Shown here in pieces: positions 45,388 to 52,993 of a stretch of 64,000 nt of DNA. The position numbers were made by a program, and so were the translations under genes. The number at the start of each line of letters is the position of its first letter. The stretch's first letter is position 1. This DNA is from DASWDH01 sp035318505 (GTDB lineage Bacteria > Myxococcota_A > Polyangia > Polyangiales > Polyangiaceae). The notes under the pieces are model-generated. The model was not told the DNA's origin. It saw only the letters and a program-made list of their open reading frames with translations, and ran no database searches. The stretch lies in assembly GCA_035318505.1 (NCBI GenBank), contig DATHEQ010000193.1, positions 1 through 64,000 on the forward strand, written 5' to 3'.

Positions 45388-45750
45388 ATGCAGTGCCCGG
45401 TTTGTCACAGGCGCATGACGCCGCTCTTCATCTCCTTCGTGTGCGACTACTGCGACGGATTGAAGAACGATCCGCGCCAACAGGAAGTTGGCTACGTCGT
45501 CTGGCGCAAGCTGCCGCTGCCAGCGCTGGAGTATGTGTTTTCGACCCCCGACGATGCGCGCAAGTGGCGGGTCTACCAAGGGCTCTCGCATTGCGACATC
45601 CGGGAGGTCATTAGCCCGGTGAGCTTTCGGTGGAGAAAGACGGCGGGTGTCATCCGCGATCTCGAGGCGGCCGACAGTCTCATCGAGATCTATGGCGATC
45701 ACCGCTACCCGCCCGGACCCGGTCGCGCGTCCCTCGGCCGTGCGATCTAG
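45388..45750 (+). CDS. Zinc-ribbon-containing small protein
   Basis: 120 residues. The start has two Cys pairs, CPVC (3-6) and CDYC (19-22), as in a zinc ribbon. The rest has EYVFSTPDDARKWRVYQG, possibly a small alpha/beta fold, but no known family. GAGG 6 nt before the ATG supports the start. Cytoplasmic; nucleic-acid or protein binding is plausible from the ribbon but unproven. Confidence 0.7.
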   Translation: MQCPVCHRRMTPLFISFVCDYCDGLKNDPRQQEVGYVVWRKLPLPALEYVFSTPDDARKWRVYQGLSHCDIREVISPVSFRWRKTAGVIRDLEAADSLIEIYGDHRYPPGPGRASLGRAI

Positions 45751-45776
45751 CGGCTCTACGGCAGAAAGCGCCGCTC

Positions 45777-46493
45777 TCAGCGACTCTCGCCGAGCACGCG
45801 CGTGACGAGCTCGAGCTGCGTGCGCACGCCGACTTTGCGGTAGATGGTCTTCAGGTGGCTGCGCACGGTGTGGACGCTGATGTCGAGCGTCTGGGCGATG
45901 GTCTTCGGATCTTTGCCGGCGGCGAGCGCGGATACGATTTGCTTCTCACGCTGGCTGAGCCCCGAGGCCGCTCCCGAGGTGGACGGTTGTTTCGACGAGA
46001 TCGGACGCGCGGCGACTGGTTTCTCGCCTGCGCCGCTGCCTCCGACTGCGGCAGCGTAGTCGATGAGCGCGTCGTGCTGCCGCACCGCACCATCGACGAT
46101 GCGGTCGCGTAGATCGGAGGCGTGCTGATCGCTGAGGCCCTGCCGGATGATCTCACCCAGCGCGGACGCGGGAAAGGGCTTCAGCAGATAGCGGTAAACC
46201 GAGCCCTCGTTGATGGCTCGGACCGCCGAGCTCACGCTGGCATGCCCAGTCAAGATGATGCGCACGGTGGCAGGGAAGTCGCGCCGGACCACGGCAAGGA
46301 ACTCCGCTCCGCCCATGTTGGGCATTTTCTCGTCGGCGACGACGACGTCGAAGGGCTTGCTCGCCAAGAGACGCAGCGCTTCAACGGGATCTCCTACCCC
46401 GACGATCTCGTACGGTTCGTGAAACAGCGCTTCTTTGATAGCGGAAATGACTTCGGGCTCATCGTCGACCAAAAGAACTTGGGGGCGTGTCAT
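45777..46493 (-). CDS. Response regulator, receiver plus LuxR-type HTH
   Basis: 238 residues. The receiver domain (1-120) has LVDDEPEV, phospho-acceptor Asp54 (VVVADEKMPNM), TGHAS and the Lys of YLLKPFP, all intact. A Ser/Gly/Ala linker leads to a C-terminal LuxR/FixJ helix-turn-helix (about 175-232: LSQREKQIVSALAAGKDPKTIA, VHTVRSHLKTIYRKVGV). It starts 3 nt after the histidine-kinase gene, so the two form a cognate pair in one transcript. Target genes are unknown. Confidence 0.94.
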   Translation of the reverse strand: MTRPQVLLVDDEPEVISAIKEALFHEPYEIVGVGDPVEALRLLASKPFDVVVADEKMPNMGGAEFLAVVRRDFPATVRIILTGHASVSSAVRAINEGSVYRYLLKPFPASALGEIIRQGLSDQHASDLRDRIVDGAVRQHDALIDYAAAVGGSGAGEKPVAARPISSKQPSTSGAASGLSQREKQIVSALAAGKDPKTIAQTLDISVHTVRSHLKTIYRKVGVRTQLELVTRVLGESR

Positions 46494-46496
46494 GGT

Positions 46497-48614
46497 TTAG
46501 GCTCCGCGGGCAAATCGTCCGGCCGGAGGGGGCGGGACGAGTGAGGTCAGCTTCTTGGACAAAACCACCGAGCGCCAGCTGGTGGGGTGGGTGGCGGCGG
46601 TAGGCAGCTCGACGCGAAAGGTCGTGCCGGCACCTACCGTGCTGATCACGGAGATCCTTCCTCCGTGCCCGCGCTCGATGATGTCGCGTGCGATGGCGAG
46701 ACCCTGTCCCGATCCGCGGCCGGCCTCTTTACTCGTATAAAAGGCTTCGAACACTTGAGGCAGGCGTGCCGCGGGGATGCCGGCGCCGTCGTCCTCGACT
46801 TCGATCTCGACCCGTTCTCCGCGCAGCCGCGAGCGCAGCGTGATGGTGCCCCGCTCGGCCGACGGGTGCTTCTCTTCGATGGCATCGACGGCGTTAGTGA
46901 CGAAATTCTCGAGAACCTGCAAAAGCTCACCCGGGTGCACGACGATGCGGGGGACGTCGCCGAGCTCGAGCTTCACTTCGGCGACACGCTTGGTGACATG
47001 GTTGGTGATGATGGCGGTGCTGCGCAGTAGTTCGTTGACGTCGGCGGCGAGGGGCGTCGTATTGCCCAGCCCAAAACCGCGGGTGGCGCGCACCGTCGCA
47101 GTGACGCGCGATAGTCCCAGGCGTATGCGGCTGATCGACTGCGGCGCGGTTTCGAGCAAGTAGTCGATGCGCGCTTCGCGGCGCATGGCGAGAAGCTTCG
47201 CCGTTTCGCTGGCGGCGCCCGGCTCGGAAGAAAGGGCATCGATGGCGGCGGCGTGTGCGCGGTAAAGCGCGGAGATATCGTGCAGCGCGCGCTCGAGAAA
47301 CGTCGTGCTGTCGGTGATGAATTGCACGGGCGTATTGATCTCGTGCGCCACCCCCGTTGCCAGGCGCCCCATGGCCTCGAGCTGCTGGCTTCGGCGCTGC
47401 ACCAGCTCGTTGCGTCTTCGGGCGATGGCTCCGGCCATGATATTGCCGATGATCTCCACGAAGCTCGCTTCGCTCGATCCAAAGTCACGTTTCGCGCGCG
47501 AACACGCGAAGATGATCCCGAGCGGCCCCGAATCGCCGAAGAGGGGAGCGCAGAGAAAGCTGCTCGCCGCGAGCGAGGTACAGAGTGGATCGCCGAGCAA
47601 GCTTTCCCCCTGCGGCTCGTCCGTCGACAGCGCGGAAGCACGATCGAAGACGCGCAAGCAGAGAGACGACTGCGGATGCGGCGCGTCGAAGAGCGGCGCC
47701 AAAAGGCCATTGGTCACATCGAGGAACGCGATGCCATCATGATCGGGAGCATCGAGACCGCGCAGACCGAGCGTCGCTTCGTTGGGCAGTAATTCATAGA
47801 CGACGACGCTGTCGAGGTGCAGCGCTTCGCGTACGGTCTTGGCGGCCTGCTCGCCCACCGCGGCGATGTCTTCTTTCGATAGCGCCATGCAGCCGAGATC
47901 GGCCGCGAGTCGCTGACGCCGTCCATAGGCGCGCAGCTGGGCCGTGCGTTCCGAGATGCGCTGGTCGAGCTCGCGATTGGCTTCTTCGAGCTGTCGCGTA
48001 TGTTCTTCGCGCTGAAACACGAGTGCTTGGTTTTCACTGCGGAGCGTGAAGGCGTCCGTGAGCGCGGCATGAACGTTTCGAGCCACGGCGACCATCGCCA
48101 CGCCATAGACCACGACCATCGTCGCCATGAGCCCGCCGTTCATCCCCCTGAGAGCGAGCATCACCGCGAGCGGCACCAGCGCCGGCGTAGCGAACACGAG
48201 AAAGGAAGGCAGATGGCAGGACAAGCTTCCCGCTGCGCCGGCCACGAGCCCGCCGATCACGAAGGTGCAGAGCAGCTCCGTCTCCGGATTCGCAAGCGCG
48301 TCGAACGCGAGCGGTGAAACGCCCCACAACACACCCGCTGCCGCTGAAGCCAGCGTGATTCGAACAACCCAGGCTCGCGAGCTTCGGTGCGCCGCGCCCG
48401 CCCTGCGGTAAGCGACGAAAAGGAAGGAGCGCGCCGCCGCGACCGTCACAATGGCGCACAGCCAGGCGAAGGCGGCAGTTCCGTTGTCTCTCGTCCCCAG
48501 CCCCGCGGCAAACACGGCAGCGCCGGCGAGGTGAGCCAGCACGACCGACGGCGTATGCCGATACAGCGTATCGACGGCCAGCGGCGATGCGTTCGCGGAT
48601 AGCGAGGACCCCAC
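46497..48614 (-). CDS. Membrane GAF-domain sensor histidine kinase
   Basis: 705 residues. About six membrane helices fill residues 20-180 (a 7TM/MASE-like integral sensor without a large periplasmic loop), then a coiled coil (185-232), a GAF domain (about 235-405), HisKA with phospho-His424 (GVAHEINTPVQF) and HATPase_c (about 565-690: FVTNAVDAIEE, DDGAGIPA, GSGQGLAIARDI). It autophosphorylates on signal and passes phosphate to the adjacent regulator. Membrane-embedded sensing plus GAF points to a membrane-soluble or cytoplasmic small-molecule cue. The last 12 residues are Pro/Arg-rich. Confidence 0.95.
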   Translation of the reverse strand: MGSSLSANASPLAVDTLYRHTPSVVLAHLAGAAVFAAGLGTRDNGTAAFAWLCAIVTVAAARSFLFVAYRRAGAAHRSSRAWVVRITLASAAAGVLWGVSPLAFDALANPETELLCTFVIGGLVAGAAGSLSCHLPSFLVFATPALVPLAVMLALRGMNGGLMATMVVVYGVAMVAVARNVHAALTDAFTLRSENQALVFQREEHTRQLEEANRELDQRISERTAQLRAYGRRQRLAADLGCMALSKEDIAAVGEQAAKTVREALHLDSVVVYELLPNEATLGLRGLDAPDHDGIAFLDVTNGLLAPLFDAPHPQSSLCLRVFDRASALSTDEPQGESLLGDPLCTSLAASSFLCAPLFGDSGPLGIIFACSRAKRDFGSSEASFVEIIGNIMAGAIARRRNELVQRRSQQLEAMGRLATGVAHEINTPVQFITDSTTFLERALHDISALYRAHAAAIDALSSEPGAASETAKLLAMRREARIDYLLETAPQSISRIRLGLSRVTATVRATRGFGLGNTTPLAADVNELLRSTAIITNHVTKRVAEVKLELGDVPRIVVHPGELLQVLENFVTNAVDAIEEKHPSAERGTITLRSRLRGERVEIEVEDDGAGIPAARLPQVFEAFYTSKEAGRGSGQGLAIARDIIERGHGGRISVISTVGAGTTFRVELPTAATHPTSWRSVVLSKKLTSLVPPPPAGRFARGA

Positions 48615-48851
48615 GCGGCTCTACAACGGCATTCCGAAGCAATCCCTAAGACAGGGGATGCAGCGCATGCGGCGGTGTGGGGCGCGCTACGAGCGAAACT
48701 GAGCATCGATCGGGAAAATCCCTACCGAAAAGAGGCTAGGCCCACCCTTGGCCTCCCTTGGATCCCCTGATAATTTCCCGGTCGGGCCCGCAGATTCCAG
48801 CCAGGTCTGACGATGCGCCGACCGGATGCGGGGTAGGCAAAAGGGGGAGAC

Positions 48852-49556
48852 GTGGAAGTAGCAAACGAGGAAGCAAGAAAGAGGGTCGTCGTTGCCGACG
48901 GGCACCCCATCATACGCGACGGATTAACCCGACTGCTCAATGACCAGCCCGATCTCAGGGTATGTGCCGAAGTCAAGGATGCGATCGAGGTGCAGCGCGC
49001 GCTCGATACGCTCCGTGCTGACGCCCTCATCATGGATCTCGTTCTTGGAGACTCGAACGGTCTCGACATCATCCGTCAAATCCGGACCGCGCATCGTGAG
49101 CTACCGATCCTCGTTTTCTCGATGCATGACGAAACGGTGTGTGCCCCACGCGCCATCCGCTGCGGCGCGAGCGGTTACGTGACGAAACTCGAGCCCACCG
49201 AAATCGTCCTGGCAGCGCTGCGCCAGGTGCTCGCCGGTCGCATGTGGGTAAGTCAGGCGGTATCCGATCGCCTCTTGCGGTCGCTCGCGTCGCGCAGCGG
49301 TAACCCAGCGCGCACCATCGAATCGCCGATGGAGGTTTTGACCGATCGCGAGCTCGAGGTGTTCGGGCTTTTCGGGTCGGGGCTCGGTACCAAAGAAATT
49401 GCGGTGCGGCTCGGCCTCAGCGCGAAAACGGTGGAGACGCATCGCGCGCACCTCAAAGAAAAGCTCGGGTTCGAGCGCTCGTCGGAGCTTTTGGTGGCGG
49501 CCGCTCGCTGGGTGCGCGACGGCCGTCCCCCGCCGACGACATCGAACGACGTCTAA
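48852..49556 (+). CDS. NarL/FixJ-type response regulator
   Basis: 234 residues. Receiver: VVVADGHPI, phospho-acceptor Asp62 (LIMDLVLGDSNG), Ser in FSMHD and Lys in YVTKLEP. HTH: LTDRELEVFGLFGSGLGTKEIA, KTVETHRAHLKEKLGF. GTG start preceded by GGGGGAGA 4-11 nt upstream. It diverges from the kinase/regulator pair (237 bp apart), so either it is a second output of that kinase or an independent regulator. Canonical family, unknown targets. Confidence 0.93.
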   Translation: MEVANEEARKRVVVADGHPIIRDGLTRLLNDQPDLRVCAEVKDAIEVQRALDTLRADALIMDLVLGDSNGLDIIRQIRTAHRELPILVFSMHDETVCAPRAIRCGASGYVTKLEPTEIVLAALRQVLAGRMWVSQAVSDRLLRSLASRSGNPARTIESPMEVLTDRELEVFGLFGSGLGTKEIAVRLGLSAKTVETHRAHLKEKLGFERSSELLVAAARWVRDGRPPPTTSNDV

Positions 49557-49621
49557 GTCGCCAAGGGCCTGCGACGCTTTGACACGCGCAAAAAAAGGGA
49601 GCATAGGTGGTGCTCGATCCC

Positions 49622-49648
49622 TAACCCCCCCCCAGGGGGGGAGGGGTC
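49622..49648. promoter_or_regulatory. Probable CsoR operator
   Basis: A run of nine C (49625-49633), one A, seven G, one A and four G (to 49646), flanked by TAA and TC, forms a G/C-tract pseudo-inverted repeat just before the csoR start at 49658. CsoR/RcnR repressors bind G/C tracts flanked by short AT inverted repeats. Location between -10 region and start suggests repression of the whole copper operon until Cu(I) binds CsoR. Confidence 0.65.
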
Positions 49649-49657
49649 AACGCTGCC

Positions 49658-49963
49658 ATGCCCACGCGATCAGCCCCCCCCGACTCCGCCGCCAAGGACA
49701 AGATCCTCACGCGTCTGCGCAGCGCGGAGGGACATCTGCGCGGCGTAGCGCAGATGATCGAAGAGGATGGTTACTGCATCGATGTCCTGCGGCAAACGAA
49801 GGCCATCCACGCCGCCTTGTCCAAGGTCGAGACGCTTCTGCTCGATCGCCACCTCCACCACTGCGTGACGCGGGCCGTTCGCTCCGACAAACCCGAAGAG
49901 CGGGCGCGCGTCATCGCCGAGCTGCTCGATATCTACCAAGCGAAAGGGGGTAGAGACCGATGA
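49658..49963 (+). CDS. csoR: Copper-sensing repressor CsoR
   Basis: 101 residues, all-helical DUF156/CsoR-RcnR family. The Cu(I) ligands Cys40 (EEDGYCIDVL), His65 and Cys69 (DRHLHHCV) are all present in the Cys-His-x3-Cys arrangement typical of copper rather than nickel or formaldehyde sensors. CsoR releases DNA on Cu(I) binding. Its position at the head of a copper-handling operon and the G/C-tract operator support the function. The stop overlaps the next start by 4 nt. Confidence 0.93.
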   Translation: MPTRSAPPDSAAKDKILTRLRSAEGHLRGVAQMIEEDGYCIDVLRQTKAIHAALSKVETLLLDRHLHHCVTRAVRSDKPEERARVIAELLDIYQAKGGRDR

Positions 49964-50292
49964 AGCTTCGTCACGCATTTACGACGCTCTTCTTGGCCGT
50001 GGTTTTCGGTTTGACCGCTTGTGCCGAAGGGACGTTGCCGCATCGGGGCAAACAGCACCCCGGTCATCCCGGCGCGGCCGAAGGGTACGCCAAGGCCGAC
50101 GTGGGAGCCTTGGGGGAAGATGCCAGGCAGGGCCACGACGATCACGGTGGTTCGCATCGCGAGGCGGTGATCTACACGTGCCCCATGCATCCAGAAGTCG
50201 TTTCGAGCGCGCCGGGGACATGTCCGAAATGCGGCATGAAGCTCGTCCCCCAACCCACTCCACCCAAGCCGAGCCCCTCCGTCACCCCATGA
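49960..50292 (+). CDS. Heavy-metal-binding-domain lipoprotein
   Basis: 110 residues. Signal peptide with lipobox LTAC, then a His-rich stretch (HRGKQHPGHPG, GHDDHGGSHRE) and a compact metal-binding domain with CPMHPEVVSSAPGTCPKCGM, the heavy-metal-binding domain (HMBD) found in Cu/Zn efflux proteins. It could scavenge periplasmic Cu(I) and hand it to the multicopper oxidase or efflux proteins. The same motif recurs in the operon's ATPase. It overlaps both neighbours by 4 nt. Confidence 0.88.
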   Translation: MKLRHAFTTLFLAVVFGLTACAEGTLPHRGKQHPGHPGAAEGYAKADVGALGEDARQGHDDHGGSHREAVIYTCPMHPEVVSSAPGTCPKCGMKLVPQPTPPKPSPSVTP

Positions 50293-51764
50293 CCCGAGCT
50301 CTCGCAGGCGCGCTGTCGCCCTCTTGGTCGCGCACGACGATCGTGAAATCACGGACGGCTCCCCGCCTCGCGCGGTATGCGGCGGCGCTCGCTCTGGTGA
50401 CGGGTTGTGCGTCCACTTCGCCGCGACCGGCCTTTCGCGATACCGCCAAGCTCGTCGAAGAGCGCACCGATCAGCGTATCACGTGGAACCAGGGAGGGAC
50501 GGAAGACGCGGCGGTGGCGGAGAAGCTACGGGAGCTCCTGTCGCGCACGCTCACCGTAGACGGCGCCGTCCAGGTAAGTCTCCTCAACAACAAGACGCTG
50601 CAAGCAACGTACGAAGATCTCAGCGTCGCGCAGGCCGACGTGGTCCAGGCCGGTCTCCTGCAAAACCCCGTCTTCGGCGCTGGTGTGGCGTTTCCCATCG
50701 CCGGTCAGGTGCGAACGGGCGTCGATGTTTCCGTGACAACCGATTTTCTCAGCGTGTTCGTGCTGGCGGCGCGGCGCAAAGTTGCCGAGGCCGAGCTTCG
50801 CGCGACGAAGCTTCGCGTAGCCGACGCCGTGCTGCGGGTGGCGGCGGAAGTGGAGAGCGCCTTTTATCAACTGAGCGCCGCGCAGCAGATTGCGGCCATG
50901 CGTCGCACCATCCTCGAAGCAGGTGACGCGGCGCTCGATCTGGCGGCGCGGCAACACCAAGCCGGGAACATCAGCGATCTCGATCTCGCCAATCAAGAGG
51001 CGCTCTACGAACAGGTCCGCACCGATCTGGTGCGCAGCGAGGTCGACGTGATTGCCGCCCGCGAGAGTCTGACGCGGCACCTCGGGCTGTGGGGCGCGGA
51101 CACGACGTACCGCGTGGCCGACAAGCTCCCCGAGCTGCCGACCGACGAAGTCGAGCTCACGCACCTCGAATCACTCGCCGTCAGCCGCCGACTCGACCTC
51201 GGCGCCGCGCGCGAAGAAGCGCAGGCCGTCTCGCACGCGCTGGCGATGGCCAAGAATTACCGCTGGCTCGGGGCCTCCTCGGTGGGGGCGGCGTACGATC
51301 GGGCCCCCGAGCATTTCACCGTCATCGGTCCACGCGCCGAGCTCGAAATTCCACTCTTCGATCAGAAGCAAGCCGTCATCGCTCGGCTCGAGGGCCAGCT
51401 GCGCGCCGCTCTTGCGCGCGAGAGCGCGCTCGCCGTCGCGATTCGTTCGGAAGTGCGCGCCGTGCGGACGCGCGTGGCCGTCGCCCGCGCGGTCGTCGAT
51501 CGCTACGCCAACGTGGTCGTCCCGCTGCGGCAGCGGGTAGTGACGCTGTCACAGGAGCAGTACAACGCCATGCTGCTCGGTGCGCATCAGCTTCTTCTCG
51601 CCAAACAGAACGAAGTGAACGCCTACCGCGAGTTCATCGAGGCGCTGCGCGATTATTGGACGGCGCGCGCCGAGCTCGAGCGGGCGACGGGCGGCGTCGT
51701 TCCCATGCCGAAAACCAAAGCGGGCACATCGCCATCGGCGCCCGAGAAGGGAGCACGACCATGA
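50289..51764 (+). CDS. TolC-like outer-membrane efflux protein
   Basis: 491 residues. Lipobox LVTGC gives an outer-membrane lipoprotein as in the CusC/OprM branch. The sequence has two long alpha-helical repeats with coiled-coil heptads (ARRKVAEAELRATKLRVADAVL, RQHQAGNISDLDLANQEALYEQ, then the second half QARAALARESALAVAIRSEV-like), the OEP fold. It would form a trimeric channel; the window shows no RND pump or adaptor, so its partner is unclear, possibly encoded elsewhere. It is in the copper operon by 4-nt overlap at both ends. Confidence 0.88.
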   Translation: MTRALAGALSPSWSRTTIVKSRTAPRLARYAAALALVTGCASTSPRPAFRDTAKLVEERTDQRITWNQGGTEDAAVAEKLRELLSRTLTVDGAVQVSLLNNKTLQATYEDLSVAQADVVQAGLLQNPVFGAGVAFPIAGQVRTGVDVSVTTDFLSVFVLAARRKVAEAELRATKLRVADAVLRVAAEVESAFYQLSAAQQIAAMRRTILEAGDAALDLAARQHQAGNISDLDLANQEALYEQVRTDLVRSEVDVIAARESLTRHLGLWGADTTYRVADKLPELPTDEVELTHLESLAVSRRLDLGAAREEAQAVSHALAMAKNYRWLGASSVGAAYDRAPEHFTVIGPRAELEIPLFDQKQAVIARLEGQLRAALARESALAVAIRSEVRAVRTRVAVARAVVDRYANVVVPLRQRVVTLSQEQYNAMLLGAHQLLLAKQNEVNAYREFIEALRDYWTARAELERATGGVVPMPKTKAGTSPSAPEKGARP

Positions 51765-52993
51765 TCACGCGACGAAGCCTCGTGTCGGGGGCGTCGTTTC
51801 TTGCCGGAGGGCTCGGACTTTTGCGGGCGCGCCAAGCGTCGGCGCAAAATCAGGCCGAAGCCCCGGCCATTCCCAAAGGTCCGTATACCCCGGTGATCAC
51901 GCCCAATGGGTCGACGCTGCCCTTTACGATGAACAACGGCGTGAAAGAGTTTCGCCTCGTCGCCGAGCCGGTGAAGCGCGAATTCGCGCCGGGTATGGTG
52001 GTCGACTGCTGGGGATACAACGGGCAGACGCCTGGCCCCACCATCGAAGTCGTGGAAGGGGACCGGGTACGCCTCTTCGTCACCAACAAGCTGCCCGAGC
52101 GCACGACGGTGCATTGGCACGGCGTGATTCTGCCCAATGGGATGGACGGCGTCGCCGGCCTCGTGCAGCCGCACATCAAACCGGGCGAGACGTACGTCTA
52201 CGAGTTCACGCTACGGCAGCACGGCACCCTCATGTACCACCCGCACTCGGACGAGATGGTGCAGATGGCGCTCGGCATGATGGGATTTTTCATCGTGCAC
52301 CCCAGAGCGCCGGAGCGCGTCGACCGCGACTTCGCCATCATGCTGCACGAATGGGCGATCGCGCCGGGCACCTCGCGGCCGAATCCGATGGTGATGCTCG
52401 ATTTCAACACGTTCACGTTCAACAGTCGGGTGTGGCCCGGCACCGCGCCGCTCATCGTCAAGAAGGGTGAGCGTGTGCGGCTGCGGCTCGGCAATTTGAG
52501 CATGGATAGCCATCCCATCCACATCCACGGTCACCGGTTTCAGGTTACCGGCACCGACGCCGGGCCGGTGCCTCCCTCGGCGCGCTTTCACGAAAACACG
52601 GTCAATGTGGCGGTGGGGACGACGCGCGATTTCGAGTTCGTGGCCGAGAACGCGGGTGATTGGGCACTGCACTGTCACAAGTCGCACCACGCCATGAACG
52701 CGATGAGCCACGACGTTCCGAACATGATCGGCGTCGAGCCGGGCAAAAGCGAAGGGAAAATCCAGCAGGTTCTTCCGGGCTACATGTCGATGGGGCACAC
52801 CGGCATGGGCAATATGATGGACATGGGGCGGCCACGGAACACGCTCCCCATGATGGCGGGCAAAGGTCCGTTCGGCGAAATCGAGATGGGCGGCATGTTC
52901 ACCGTCCTCAAGGTTCGCGAAGGGCTTACGAGCTACGACGACCCCGGTTGGTACAAGCAACCCGAAGGAACTACCGCGCGGAGGGTGACGTGA
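51761..52993 (+). CDS. Tat-exported multicopper oxidase
   Basis: 410 residues. A twin-arginine signal (MITRRSLVSG, hydrophobic core to about 20) exports the folded enzyme. All four copper-site motifs are present: HWHG, HPH in LMYHPHSDE, HPIHIHGH, and HCHKSHHAMNAM with the type 1 axial Met. A Met-rich stretch (residues about 345-375, YMSMGHTGMGNMMDM) follows, as in CueO-type cuprous oxidases. It likely oxidises periplasmic Cu(I) to less toxic Cu(II) with O2 reduction. Fourth gene of the copper operon, overlapping both neighbours by 4 nt. Confidence 0.93.
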   Translation: MITRRSLVSGASFLAGGLGLLRARQASAQNQAEAPAIPKGPYTPVITPNGSTLPFTMNNGVKEFRLVAEPVKREFAPGMVVDCWGYNGQTPGPTIEVVEGDRVRLFVTNKLPERTTVHWHGVILPNGMDGVAGLVQPHIKPGETYVYEFTLRQHGTLMYHPHSDEMVQMALGMMGFFIVHPRAPERVDRDFAIMLHEWAIAPGTSRPNPMVMLDFNTFTFNSRVWPGTAPLIVKKGERVRLRLGNLSMDSHPIHIHGHRFQVTGTDAGPVPPSARFHENTVNVAVGTTRDFEFVAENAGDWALHCHKSHHAMNAMSHDVPNMIGVEPGKSEGKIQQVLPGYMSMGHTGMGNMMDMGRPRNTLPMMAGKGPFGEIEMGGMFTVLKVREGLTSYDDPGWYKQPEGTTARRVT

